A program made the translations under genes and the position numbers. A stretch of 64,000 nucleotides of DNA from Colwellia marinimaniae (GTDB taxonomy: Bacteria > Pseudomonadota > Gammaproteobacteria > Enterobacterales > Alteromonadaceae), in contig NZ_BDQM01000012.1 in NCBI RefSeq assembly GCF_002207865.1, positions 1 to 64,000 of the forward strand. Direction: 5' to 3'. Positions 32,890 to 42,527 of the stretch are shown one piece after another. A model generated the notes under the pieces. That model ran no database searches. It had not been told where the DNA came from and worked only from the letters and a program-made list of their open reading frames with translations. Numbering within the stretch: position 1 is the first letter of the stretch; every line of letters begins with the position of its first letter.

Positions 32890-33729
32890 ATGCAGGTGTT
32901 ATCTTTTATTCATTCTTGGATTCAAATAAAAAGTGCTTTTGTCGCACTTAAACGATTGCCGTCTTATTTTGCCTTCGTAGTGTGTATATTGCTGCCCAGT
33001 CAGTCTTATGCTTTTGAGCAGGCAGGCATAGAGGTATCAGGTCAGGGCAGTGTTGTAGTTATCCCGGATCAATTCTCAATAACCTTAACCATTACCGAAC
33101 GGGGTCGCCTGCCTAGTAAATTAAAGGCTTTAGTGGATAAAAAAAGTAATTTAGTGGTTAATGCCGCGAAAAACCTAGCAGTTAAAGAGACAAATATTTC
33201 TTCTGCCCGCGTTAATTTACGTATTGTGGTAGAAAAGCCCTCAATTCAAGTGCAAGGCATTGAATTGCATAGAGCGCGGCAAGCTAATGTTTATATCGAT
33301 GGTCAAACTGTGAATCAGCAGACTAACAAGGGTAATCTTCATAAACAGCCATTATTTGAATTAAGCCGACAAATTACGGTGAAATTCAATGAACTAGCGG
33401 ATTATGATAGCTTTTTAACACAAATTATTAAAATAAAGGTAAGTCATATATCATCGCTGTCTATGACAGTAGCGGGACAAGATGAATTTTATCAACAGGC
33501 TTTATTAAAAGCCATTAGCCATGCACAACAAAAAGCACAGCGTATGGTCAAACAAGCAGGGCGGAGTTTAGGGCAAATATTACTGCTTAAAGAGCTGGCA
33601 AGTAACCATTATCGACCTATGTACGCTGAAGCAATGATGAGTGATGCAAGCCCTAGAGCACATACATCATTAATTGGTAGCCAAACAATTACGGCTCGTG
33701 TTTTGGTTAAATTTAGCCTTGAAGATTAG
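32890..33729 (+). CDS. SIMPL (DUF541) domain periplasmic protein
   Basis: 279 residues. A long N-region leads to a signal segment (YFAFVVCILLPSQSYAFEQA). The SIMPL domain follows: GIEVSGQGSVVVIPDQFSIT, INLRIVVEKPSIQ-like strands, and AISHAQQKAQRMVKQAGRSL near the C-terminus. Members form multimeric beta-rich periplasmic or membrane-associated proteins, linked in some species to oxidative stress, but the role is unresolved. It lies 60 bp after the DUF2057 gene on the same strand. Confidence 0.85.
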   Translation: MQVLSFIHSWIQIKSAFVALKRLPSYFAFVVCILLPSQSYAFEQAGIEVSGQGSVVVIPDQFSITLTITERGRLPSKLKALVDKKSNLVVNAAKNLAVKETNISSARVNLRIVVEKPSIQVQGIELHRARQANVYIDGQTVNQQTNKGNLHKQPLFELSRQITVKFNELADYDSFLTQIIKIKVSHISSLSMTVAGQDEFYQQALLKAISHAQQKAQRMVKQAGRSLGQILLLKELASNHYRPMYAEAMMSDASPRAHTSLIGSQTITARVLVKFSLED

Positions 33730-33845
33730 AAAAACAGTGATTAACTGATAATAGTTGGCTAATTATTCGATAAAAGCTTTAATTACCGCGTGTTTTTAGG
33801 TATGTTAGCGCTTTTTATTATAGCTTTCTTTAATGGTACGTTTTA

Positions 33846-34328
33846 ATGAGTAACCAAGCTGAGTTTTATCAAGAGTTATTAGGGCAAACTAAAGCGCTAA
33901 TAAGTAATGAATCTGATATTATTGCTAATATGGCCAATGTCAGTGCCTTACTCTTTGAACGTTTAGCTGAAGTGAATTGGGTTGGCTTTTATCGCCTTGT
34001 TGGTGATGAACTTGTGCTGGGTCCTTTTCAAGGTAAGGTTGCTTGTCTTCGAATTCCACTAGGGCAAGGCGTTTGTGGTACCTGTGCATTAACGGGTGAA
34101 GTGCAGCGTATTGCTGATGTACATCAATTTGATGGCCATATTGCCTGTGATGCAAGTAGTAATGCGGAACTGGTTGTGCCGGTGAAAGTAGCGGGTAAGG
34201 TGGTTGCTATTTTAGATATTGATAGCACAGCATTAGCACGCTTTGATCAGCAAGATGAACAAGGTATTATGTCAATAGTCAAAATATTTGAGCAGAATAT
34301 AACGGCTCAAAATGATACTAAAAGGTAA
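33846..34328 (+). CDS. msrC: Free methionine-(R)-sulfoxide reductase (GAF type)
   Basis: 160 residues, one GAF domain. Cys67, Cys77 and Cys101 fall at the exact spacing of the three catalytic/resolving cysteines of E. coli fRMsr (84, 94, 118): VACLRIPLGQGVCGTCALTG and GHIACDASSNAELVVP. It reduces free methionine-R-sulfoxide with thioredoxin. It precedes proQ and prc, as its homologue does in E. coli. Confidence 0.92.
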   Translation: MSNQAEFYQELLGQTKALISNESDIIANMANVSALLFERLAEVNWVGFYRLVGDELVLGPFQGKVACLRIPLGQGVCGTCALTGEVQRIADVHQFDGHIACDASSNAELVVPVKVAGKVVAILDIDSTALARFDQQDEQGIMSIVKIFEQNITAQNDTKR

Positions 34329-34399
34329 TTTTATTAAAAGTAACATCAAAATAATATTGAAAATCATACCGACAGTAAAAACATAAAAGTGAAGTTTTA

Positions 34400-34687
34400 A
34401 TGAAAGAATTTGTGGTCATTCATGACTATCTAGTTACCCAAGAACTTGTTGGCGACTGGGATGGTCAAGCAGAAGAAGTTACTGAGAATATGAATGAGTT
34501 TTATCATACTATGTATGATTTAGCTGACGAAGATATCGAAACGGAACTTTTAGAACAGTTATTGGATCTGATTTGGGATACTTGGATATGCCAAGACGTG
34601 ATTGTTGATATCGAAACTGAAGATATATATGATTGGTGTAAGCATGTGATTGATAATCCAGAGCAACATCTTAAATCTGAAGAATAA
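34400..34687 (+). CDS. Small acidic protein of unknown function
   Basis: 95 residues with a very high Asp/Glu content and many Trp, Tyr and Cys residues (DIETELLEQLLDLIWDTWIC; DVIVDIETEDIYDWCKHVID). There is no signal peptide or membrane segment. AAGTGAAG precedes the ATG. It lies between msrC and proQ on the same strand. I do not recognise the family. Acidity and helical pattern would suit a protein that binds a basic partner, but that is speculative. Confidence 0.7.
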   Translation: MKEFVVIHDYLVTQELVGDWDGQAEEVTENMNEFYHTMYDLADEDIETELLEQLLDLIWDTWICQDVIVDIETEDIYDWCKHVIDNPEQHLKSEE

Positions 34688-34796
34688 AGAAAGATAAACA
34701 TGGCGCTATTTTCTTGTTAAAGTGCTCTTATCAGAGTGATTCTAGTCGATAATTTAGTTAGCTTAATTTAATTTAAATTGTAAAAAAAGTGTATTT

Positions 34797-35459
34797 ATGG
34801 AAACTGAAATTAAACGTACAAGTACAAAAGATATTATTGCCTATTTAGCCGAAAAATTTCCCGAGTGTTTTTCGATTAAAGGCCCGGTTAAGCCGCTTAA
34901 GATTGGTATATTCCAAGACCTAGCAGCAAAGCTTAACGATGATGAAACTGTTAGTAAAACACGTTTACGTCAAGCACTTAGACATTATACCAGTAGTTGG
35001 CGTTACCTTAAAACCATCAAGCTTGGTACTTCTCGTGTTGATGTTGACGGTAATGACGTCGCTGAAATAGATGCTGAGCAAGCAGCTTATGCCAGCAAAA
35101 CGCTAAAAGAAAGCCAAGAAAAGTTTGGTAACAAAAAAGCGACAGACAGCGAGGGTAAAAAGTCATATAAAGGTAAGCAAGGCTCTACAGATGCCGCGAG
35201 TGCTAAGTCAGCGGATAAAAAATCTGATGCAGCTAAGTTTAAATCGGTGAAGTCTGCCAGTAAAACAGCGGTTAAAAAAGCCGTTGCGCCACTTAAACCG
35301 GTTGAATCAGCTACAATCAAAGTAGGTAGTAGCATTAGAGTGCAGTTAGGTAATTCACCAATGAAAGCCACTATCACTGAAATTTCTGGTAAAGATGTTA
35401 GTGTGCAACTCGACTCTGGTATGATTATTAAGACTCAGCTAAAAAATATCTACATATAG
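34797..35459 (+). CDS. proQ: RNA chaperone ProQ (FinO domain)
   Basis: 220 residues. The FinO/ProQ domain is N-terminal (about 8-115: TKDIIAYLAEKFPECFSIKG; VKPLKIGIFQDLAAKLNDDE; SKTRLRQALRHYTSSWRYLK). A long Lys/Ala/Ser linker follows, then a Tudor-like C-terminal domain (SIRVQLGNSPMKATITEISG; VQLDSGMIIKTQLKNIYI). ProQ binds structured sRNAs and 3' UTRs. The proQ-prc order is conserved with enterobacteria. Confidence 0.94.
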   Translation: METEIKRTSTKDIIAYLAEKFPECFSIKGPVKPLKIGIFQDLAAKLNDDETVSKTRLRQALRHYTSSWRYLKTIKLGTSRVDVDGNDVAEIDAEQAAYASKTLKESQEKFGNKKATDSEGKKSYKGKQGSTDAASAKSADKKSDAAKFKSVKSASKTAVKKAVAPLKPVESATIKVGSSIRVQLGNSPMKATITEISGKDVSVQLDSGMIIKTQLKNIYI

Positions 35460-35543
35460 CAGTAAAAATGTCGTCACTGCTAACGTGGCGGCAGGCTTAG
35501 CAAGATAGTTAAGTCACATAGAAATTGAATAGGAAGTAAATGC

Positions 35544-37595
35544 ATGCAAAAATTTCGTCGTATCGCACTCGCCGTATCTATATCGTTAGGTTTGTCAGTC
35601 AGCGCCATTGCGTTTGAAAAACCACATACCCCGGAAGAGCTGCCTGTGCTGATGCCTGAATCTCAGCATGCGACAGCAAGCAAGCGTATTACGGCACGAT
35701 TTACCCGTGCACATTATAAGAAAGTTGTCATTGACGATGCCCTGTCAGCGGAGGTATTCGATCGCTATATAAAACAGCTTGATTATGCCCGTAATGTTTT
35801 CTTAGCGACGGATATCGATGACTTTCAAAAATATCGGCTTGAATTTGACACTGTACTTACCCGTGGAAAGTTAGCTATAGCTTATGATATTTATAATTTA
35901 AATATGCAAAGGCGTCTAGAGCGATATCAGTATGCGCTTAGCTTATTGGCTGTTAAAGATGATAAAAACCCGTTCGATTTCACCAAAGAAGAGCTTTACT
36001 CTTTTGATCGTGAAAAATCTCCTTGGCCGGCAAGTGTGGCTGAGCTGGATGAATTATGGCGCTTAAAGGTGAAATCAGATGTGTTAAATCTGACACTAAC
36101 CAATAAAAAATGGCCAAAGATCAAAGAAGTGTTAAATAAACGTTATAATTACGCGATAAAGCGTTTAAAGCAGAGTGAAAGTGAAGATGTCTTTCAACTG
36201 GTGATGAATAGCTTTGCTCGGGTAGTTGAACCCCATACTTCTTATTTATCACCTCGTAATGCCGAACGTTTTCAAGTTGATATGAATTTATCCCTTGAGG
36301 GCATAGGTGCAGAGTTGCGTTCAATTGAAGATTATACTGTCATCCACCGTATTGTTAGCGGTGGTCCAGCGGATAAATCAAAGCAGCTAAAAGCAAAAGA
36401 TAAAATTGTTGGCGTTGCTCAAGGTGAAAAAGATTTTGAAGACGTCATTGGTTGGCGCTTAGATGATGTGGTTGAGTTAATCAAAGGCTCAAAGGGGACC
36501 ACAGTACGCTTACAAATATTATCAGGCGACAGTGATGATGAAGCGAATATTAAGGTGGTCTCTATTGTTCGTGATATCATTAAACTCGAAGACAGAGCAG
36601 CAAAATCTGAGCTTTACTTAGAAAATTCAGATGATGCCAACAGCAAAAAACTGGGTGTTATCACCATTCCAAGTTTCTATAACAACTTGTCTAAAGACGT
36701 TAAAAAAGAAATCGCCAAACTCCAAGAACAGGGAGTAGAGGGGATTATCGTTGATTTACGTGGCAATGGTGGCGGTTCATTACCTGAAGCAACCTTACTT
36801 ACTGGCTTATTCATCGATAAAGGTCCCGTTGTTCAAATTAGGGATGGTGCCAACCGTATTCAGGTACAAAGTGATAGAGATGGCATCAGTTTTTTTGATG
36901 GCCCGTTAACGGTTATGGTAGATCGCTACAGTGCTTCTGCTTCTGAAATATTTTCTGCCGCCATCCAAGATTATGGTCGAGGTGTTATTATTGGAGAACA
37001 TACTTTTGGTAAAGGTACGGTTCAGCAACATCGAGGTTTAGGTCGTGTCTATGACTTATATGACAAGCCATTAGGCAGTATTCAATATACCATTGCAAAA
37101 TTCTATCGCATTAATGGTGGTAGTACACAACATCGGGGTGTTTTACCCGATATTGCTTTTCCTACAGCGATTGACCCAGAAGACTGGGGTGAGAGTAAAG
37201 AAGAAAACGCCTTGCCTTGGGATCAAATTGAGCGAGCTAAATATACGCCGTTAAATGACTTAGGTAGCGATATCGACTATTTAACGTCACTGTATCAGCA
37301 GCGTATAAAGGATAACCCTGAATTTAATTATTTACTCGAAGATATTACTATATACCAAGCAGAAAAAGATAATAAAACAATATCATTAAATTTTGCTACC
37401 CGTAAAGCTGAACGTCTACAACGAAAAAGTAAACGTTTAGTGCGTGTTAATGAGCAACTTGCGCTTTTAGGTAAAGCTAAAATAACCGATTTAGATGATT
37501 TATCGGATGAACTCGATGATCTAGACCCATTTTTAGATGAAGCGGCTCGTATAACCTTTGATTTTATCTCTTTGGGTAAAATTGCCAAAAAATAA
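35544..37595 (+). CDS. prc: Tail-specific periplasmic protease Prc (Tsp)
   Basis: 683 residues. A signal peptide (IALAVSISLGLSVSAIA), an N-terminal helical domain, a PDZ domain (LEGIGAELRSIEDYTVIHRI; VSGGPADKSKQLKAKDKIVG) and an S41 protease core follow. The catalytic dyad falls at Ser465 (RYSASASEIFSAAIQDYG) and Lys490 (GEHTFGKGTVQ), 25 residues apart as in E. coli (452/477). A DUF3340 C-terminal helical region closes the protein. Prc degrades proteins by their nonpolar C-termini and trims FtsI and murein endopeptidases. Confidence 0.96.
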   Translation: MQKFRRIALAVSISLGLSVSAIAFEKPHTPEELPVLMPESQHATASKRITARFTRAHYKKVVIDDALSAEVFDRYIKQLDYARNVFLATDIDDFQKYRLEFDTVLTRGKLAIAYDIYNLNMQRRLERYQYALSLLAVKDDKNPFDFTKEELYSFDREKSPWPASVAELDELWRLKVKSDVLNLTLTNKKWPKIKEVLNKRYNYAIKRLKQSESEDVFQLVMNSFARVVEPHTSYLSPRNAERFQVDMNLSLEGIGAELRSIEDYTVIHRIVSGGPADKSKQLKAKDKIVGVAQGEKDFEDVIGWRLDDVVELIKGSKGTTVRLQILSGDSDDEANIKVVSIVRDIIKLEDRAAKSELYLENSDDANSKKLGVITIPSFYNNLSKDVKKEIAKLQEQGVEGIIVDLRGNGGGSLPEATLLTGLFIDKGPVVQIRDGANRIQVQSDRDGISFFDGPLTVMVDRYSASASEIFSAAIQDYGRGVIIGEHTFGKGTVQQHRGLGRVYDLYDKPLGSIQYTIAKFYRINGGSTQHRGVLPDIAFPTAIDPEDWGESKEENALPWDQIERAKYTPLNDLGSDIDYLTSLYQQRIKDNPEFNYLLEDITIYQAEKDNKTISLNFATRKAERLQRKSKRLVRVNEQLALLGKAKITDLDDLSDELDDLDPFLDEAARITFDFISLGKIAKK

Positions 37596-37609
37596 CCTGA
37601 ACAACAACA

Positions 37610-37642
37610 GCAAAGCCGCCCATTGAGGCGGCTTTGCTTTTT
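37610..37642 (+). terminator. Rho-independent terminator of prc
   Basis: GCAAAGCCGCC and GGCGGCTTTGC pair around CATTGA, followed by TTTTTC. Confidence 0.85.
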
Positions 37643-37708
37643 CACTTCCTATCGATAATCAAATTACTTTACCGTTAAATAACTACAATAAGAAAGGGTT
37701 TACATTTC

Positions 37709-39184
37709 ATGTCCGAGTTAAATCAAAATAAAAAGCCCACTATGTTAGATGCTTTTATTCCTGTTATCACCTTGATTGCTTTACTTACTTTAGCGGTAAC
37801 TTACTTTGGTGATAGCTCTTCATATGGGCCTAATCAAATAGCACTGCTTATTTCCATGGGCGTAGCCGTAGTGATAGGGATAAAAAATGGTTATAACTGG
37901 CACGAGCTTGAAAAAGCCATTATCCATGGTATCTCTCTGTCATTAGGGGCAATTCTTATTTTGTTCGCCGTTGGTTCACTCATTGGTACCTGGTTGTTAT
38001 CCGGAACAGTTCCTACCATGATTTATTATGGTTTGATGATATTAGACCCTGCCTGGTTTTATGCTGCGGCATGTGTCATGTGTGCGGTAGTGTCAATGAG
38101 TATTGGTAGCTCTTGGACCACAGCGGCAACTATTGGTGTTGCCTTGATTGGTATAGCGCAAGGTTTAGGTTTATCACCAGCCATCACCGCGGGTGCGGTT
38201 ATTTCTGGCGCTTACTTTGGTGATAAAATTTCACCTTTATCAGAGACCACCAACTTAGCTCCTGCAATTGCCGGTAGTGAGTTGTTTGCCCACATACGTT
38301 ATATGTTTTGGACCACTATGCCCTCTATTGCCACGGCACTGATAATTTTTCTATTTTTAGGCTTTAATGAAACTACCAGCAGTAACGATCAGTCCATTGA
38401 CTTATTAAGCCAACAACTTAGTGAGCAGTTCAATTTGTCTTTGTTTAACTTAGTGCCCTTATTGGTTTTACTTGTTTTAGCCATTAAAAAAGTTCCGGCA
38501 TTTCCTGCGGTGGCCATTGGTGCCTTGGTTGGTGGCTTATGGGCGGTAATTTTTCAACAAGAGCTTATTTTACGTTTAGCCAACGGAGAAACGAACGTAC
38601 TTACCGCTAATATCATAGTGGTATGGACCGCCTTTTTTGATGGTGTCAGTATTGAAACCGGTAATAGTGAATTGAATGACCTACTCAGTGGTGGTGGTAT
38701 GTCTAGCATGTTAAATACGGTGTGGTTAATCATGTGTGCATTAAGTTTTGGTGCGGTGTTAGAGCATTTAGGCATGCTGAAAAAATTTGTTGATGTGATT
38801 TTAGCGTCTGCTAAATCAACGGGTAGTCTTATAGCCAGTACCGTTGCCACCTGTATCGGTACTAACTTATTAACGGCTGATCAATACATGGCTATTGTTA
38901 TGCCCGGTCGCATGTATAAAGATGAATATGAAAAAAGAGGTTTAGATCCCTTAGTACTGAGTCGTACCCTTGAAGATGCGGGTACCATTACTTCACCGCT
39001 TATTCCGTGGAATACCTGTGCGGTTTATATGTCGGGTGTCTTGATGGTCAGCCCACTGGATTATATGTTTTATTGTTTCTTTAACTGGATTAATCCTATT
39101 CTTGCGGTTGTTTATGGCTTTATTGGTTTTAATATCAAGACACTCTCTAAAAAAGTAAGCCAAACAGTAACTAGCACGTCATAG
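37709..39184 (+). CDS. nhaC: Na+/H+ antiporter NhaC family
   Basis: 491 residues with about 11-12 hydrophobic segments and no signal peptide. NhaC-family motifs: LILFAVGSLIGTWLLSGTVP, SMSIGSSWTTAATIGVALIG, GAVISGAYFGDKISPLSETT and ATCIGTNLLTADQYMAIVMP. It exchanges Na+ for protons across the inner membrane, consistent with a marine sodium economy. It is a single gene between prc and pepN. Confidence 0.9.
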   Translation: MSELNQNKKPTMLDAFIPVITLIALLTLAVTYFGDSSSYGPNQIALLISMGVAVVIGIKNGYNWHELEKAIIHGISLSLGAILILFAVGSLIGTWLLSGTVPTMIYYGLMILDPAWFYAAACVMCAVVSMSIGSSWTTAATIGVALIGIAQGLGLSPAITAGAVISGAYFGDKISPLSETTNLAPAIAGSELFAHIRYMFWTTMPSIATALIIFLFLGFNETTSSNDQSIDLLSQQLSEQFNLSLFNLVPLLVLLVLAIKKVPAFPAVAIGALVGGLWAVIFQQELILRLANGETNVLTANIIVVWTAFFDGVSIETGNSELNDLLSGGGMSSMLNTVWLIMCALSFGAVLEHLGMLKKFVDVILASAKSTGSLIASTVATCIGTNLLTADQYMAIVMPGRMYKDEYEKRGLDPLVLSRTLEDAGTITSPLIPWNTCAVYMSGVLMVSPLDYMFYCFFNWINPILAVVYGFIGFNIKTLSKKVSQTVTSTS

Positions 39185-39236
39185 CTGTAACGCGACGGCT
39201 TAATTTTAATTTATCTTTCCACAGCAGGGCTCTATT

Positions 39237-41852
39237 ATGTCATCTTCTTTATCAGACACCGCACCACGATTTTTAGCTGACTATCGACCAGCTGACTTTA
39301 TGATTAAGACAGTAAACCTAATCATTACCTTAGATGATACTTGTAGCCAAGTTATTAGTGAGCTGAGCATAGAGCGACAAAGCAATAATAAACAAGCGTT
39401 GCAACTCAATGGTGAGCATTTAACGCTAGTATCCGTAGTGCTTGATAAACAAGCCTTGAGTAAAGAACAATATCAGCTCAGTGATACGTTACTGACCATA
39501 CCGGCCACTAGCTTACCGGACGGTAATAAATTTACTCTCACTATTACTACCGAGATTAATCCCCAGGAAAATACCGCATTAGAAGGGCTGTTTAAATCTG
39601 GCGAGGCATTTTGTACTCAATGTGAAGCCGAAGGCTTCCGTCGGATCACCTATTATCTGGATAGACCCGATGTCATGGCGACGTTCACCACTAAAGTTAT
39701 CGCCGATAAAACGTTATATCCCACTTTATTATCAAACGGTAATAAAGTGGCCGCGGGTGACTTAGCGAATAACAAACACTTTGTTACTTGGCACGACCCC
39801 TTTCCCAAACCTTGCTATTTGTTTGCTTTGGTTGCCGGAGTTTTTGACTTACTTGCCGATACCTTTACCACGGCATCAGGACGTGAAGTTGCCCTAGAGA
39901 TCTTTGTTGATAAAGGTAATTTAGCCAAAGCTAAACATGCCATGGTGTCATTACAAAAATCTATGGCTTGGGACGAAGAGACTTTTGGTCTTGAATACGA
40001 CTTAGACATCTACATGATTGTCGCGGTAGATTTTTTCAATATGGGTGCGATGGAAAATAAAGGCTTAAATGTTTTTAATTCCAAATATGTGCTGGCAGAT
40101 AGTCAATGCGCGACAGATACCGACTATTTTAATATTGAAGCTGTGATTGCCCATGAATATTTTCATAACTGGACCGGCAATCGCGTCACCTGTCGTGATT
40201 GGTTTCAATTGAGTTTAAAAGAAGGCTTAACGGTTTTTAGGGATCAGCAATTTAGTGCACAAATGCATTCAAGTGCAGTGACCCGTATTCAAAATGTGCG
40301 GGTATTACGTTCGCAACAGTTTGCTGAAGATGCTGGGCCCATGGCGCACCCGATACGACCTGAAAAAGTCGTGGAAATGAATAACTTTTATACCTTAACT
40401 GTTTATGAGAAGGGCGCAGAAGTTATTCGTATGCTGCATACGTTAATTGGTGTAGATAACTTTAGAAAAGGCATGGATTTATACTTTGCTCGTTTTGATG
40501 GCATGGCTGTCACTTGTGATGATTTTATCAACGCTATGAGCGATGCCAGTGCTAAGGATCTATCTCAATTTAAATTATGGTATAGCCAGTCGGGTACTCC
40601 GGTAATTAAAGTACAAGAAAGCTATGATGAACAAACAAAGCTTTATAGCTTAACTTTATCACAGCAATCACCGGTAACTAAGAGCCAACAAAACCCACAA
40701 GCGTTACATATACCTATTAAAATTGAATTAATCAGTGAAAACCATGCAGGGCAAAGTGAATTACTAGAGTTGACACAAACAGAGCAAAGTTGGCAATTTA
40801 ACGGCTTTAGCAGTAAACCGACTTTAGCCATGCTTAGCGACTTTAGTGCGCCAGTTAAATTGCTTTTTCAGCAAGACGATGCCAGTTTACTCACCATTAT
40901 TAAGCAAGCTAATAATAGTTTTTGTCGCTGGGACGCAGGGCAAAAACTGTTAATGTCATATATCCAACAACTAACCTTTGATGCTGATTATGTCATCCCT
41001 AATGAGTTACTTATTGCCATTAACGAGATGTTAACGGGCGATGGTGATCGTGCTTTTATTGCGGAACAATTATTATTACCTAGTTTTGATGAAGCCGCTA
41101 GCTTGATGATTGAGGTTGACCCCATTGCGCTTACTAGGGCAATAACGGCATTATCATTATTTATTGCCCAAGGCAGCCAAGAAGAATTACTGGCTAGCTA
41201 TCAAGCATGCCAACAGCTAGACCAGTCATCAGCTAACCTAGTTGCTAATCGAGCCTTAAAAAATGTTTGTTTAGCTTTATTAAGTTATTTACCTGAATAT
41301 CAGTATTTAGTCACTCAGCAATATCAGCAAGCGACGAATAATGATGACATTCTCCAAGAAAATATGACGGATAGTTTGGCCGCGTTAACGTGCTCAGCAA
41401 AACACAACTTAGTGGACTTAAAGCAGCAACTGCAACATTTTGAGATGAAGTGGCTACAAACGACATTAGTGATGGACAAATGGTTCGCCTTAAATGCTAG
41501 TGTGGTGAGTGAGGATATTTTTTCGCAACTTGATGACTTATTGATGCATGCACAATTTAGTTTGAAAAATCCAAACCGCTCTCGCTCTTTAATTGGCGCT
41601 TTTACGATGAATAACCCTAAGTATTTTCATTGTCCAACAGGGCGAGGTTATCAATTTTTAGCCGAGCAAATTGCAAAATTAAATGAAATTAATCCACAAG
41701 TTGCTTCAAGACTGATCACCCCACTTATTCAATATAAAAGTTTTGCACCAAGACATCAAAAATTAATGAGATCAGAGTTAGTTAAATTGCAGTCATTGCC
41801 TAAGTTATCAAATGACTTAAAAGAAAAATTGGATGCTGCGCTACAAGACTAA
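39237..41852 (+). CDS. pepN: Aminopeptidase N (M1 family)
   Basis: 871 residues, normal for the bacterial PepN branch. The exopeptidase motif GAMENKGLNVF precedes the zinc site HEYFH at residues 306-310 with a downstream Glu ligand in LKEGLTVFRDQ. The domain IV helical superhelix fills the C-terminal third. It removes N-terminal residues from peptides in the cytoplasm, with a preference for Ala, Lys and Arg. No signal peptide. Confidence 0.97.
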   Translation: MSSSLSDTAPRFLADYRPADFMIKTVNLIITLDDTCSQVISELSIERQSNNKQALQLNGEHLTLVSVVLDKQALSKEQYQLSDTLLTIPATSLPDGNKFTLTITTEINPQENTALEGLFKSGEAFCTQCEAEGFRRITYYLDRPDVMATFTTKVIADKTLYPTLLSNGNKVAAGDLANNKHFVTWHDPFPKPCYLFALVAGVFDLLADTFTTASGREVALEIFVDKGNLAKAKHAMVSLQKSMAWDEETFGLEYDLDIYMIVAVDFFNMGAMENKGLNVFNSKYVLADSQCATDTDYFNIEAVIAHEYFHNWTGNRVTCRDWFQLSLKEGLTVFRDQQFSAQMHSSAVTRIQNVRVLRSQQFAEDAGPMAHPIRPEKVVEMNNFYTLTVYEKGAEVIRMLHTLIGVDNFRKGMDLYFARFDGMAVTCDDFINAMSDASAKDLSQFKLWYSQSGTPVIKVQESYDEQTKLYSLTLSQQSPVTKSQQNPQALHIPIKIELISENHAGQSELLELTQTEQSWQFNGFSSKPTLAMLSDFSAPVKLLFQQDDASLLTIIKQANNSFCRWDAGQKLLMSYIQQLTFDADYVIPNELLIAINEMLTGDGDRAFIAEQLLLPSFDEAASLMIEVDPIALTRAITALSLFIAQGSQEELLASYQACQQLDQSSANLVANRALKNVCLALLSYLPEYQYLVTQQYQQATNNDDILQENMTDSLAALTCSAKHNLVDLKQQLQHFEMKWLQTTLVMDKWFALNASVVSEDIFSQLDDLLMHAQFSLKNPNRSRSLIGAFTMNNPKYFHCPTGRGYQFLAEQIAKLNEINPQVASRLITPLIQYKSFAPRHQKLMRSELVKLQSLPKLSNDLKEKLDAALQD

Positions 41853-41935
41853 ACAACTTAACTGCCCGTATATCACGGCTTAGTAACGTGCTTATCACTG
41901 CAGGTGAGTGCGTTACTGCTATATAGTATAAAGAT

Positions 41936-42151
41936 ATGAAATATTACTTCTCACTCAATTTATCCACAAGTGAATTCCTGCCTTATTATCAAGGCACTGT
42001 GCAAAATGTCGTGGTGACTACGACCCAAGGTATTAAAGTCCAATTCCCTGCCATGCACCTACGAAAGTACCTTAGTGCCACTGGTATCAAAGGTGACTTT
42101 TGTCTACAAACGCAACAAAACAAGTTTTTAGCCTTAACTAAAGTTAAATAA
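41936..42151 (+). CDS. DUF2835 family protein
   Basis: 71 residues: YYFSLNLSTSEFLPYYQGTV, VVVTTTQGIKVQFPAMHLRK and GIKGDFCLQTQQNKFLAL. The pattern is the small beta-rich DUF2835 domain common in marine gammaproteobacteria, often next to pepN. The function is unknown. It is short but has the family's full length. Confidence 0.85.
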   Translation: MKYYFSLNLSTSEFLPYYQGTVQNVVVTTTQGIKVQFPAMHLRKYLSATGIKGDFCLQTQQNKFLALTKVK

Positions 42152-42527
42152 ACGCACTTAAACATCCTTTAATAGAGTAAACACTTGAAACAGTGGTCAG
42201 ACCATTCCTTGTTTGTTTATAAGCCATGAAGATAAACAAAATATCGTTATTTCATGAACTTATAAAACAAACAGGGATTTGTATTGTTTTGTTTTTAAAC
42301 GCTAGTTTTAAACGCGGTATTAAAACCCTAAGGGCTATCAATGCAAGTCCTTAAATTATAGCGCTTTAACTCTAACCTTTACGCTTGCTACCTAAGTCAA
42401 ATGATGTAATTATTGTTACCGTTAGATAAACAATAAAACAAAAACTAACTTTTGATTACATTTATAAAGATGAAATTTCACTGATATTTTATCTTTAGCA
42501 TGATGTTCGAAACAGGGGAGAGAATAG
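42152..42527 (+). promoter_or_regulatory. Regulatory spacer of the DUF1302 cluster with a FadR-like palindrome
   Basis: A perfect TGGTC-A-GACCA palindrome at 42194-42204 matches the core of the FadR operator (TGGTCnGACCA). The rest of the spacer is AT-rich, with AACAAAC/GTTTGTTT repeats. GGGGAGAG precedes the gene at 42528. Operator assignment is inference; the distance to the gene is more than 300 bp. Confidence 0.45.
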
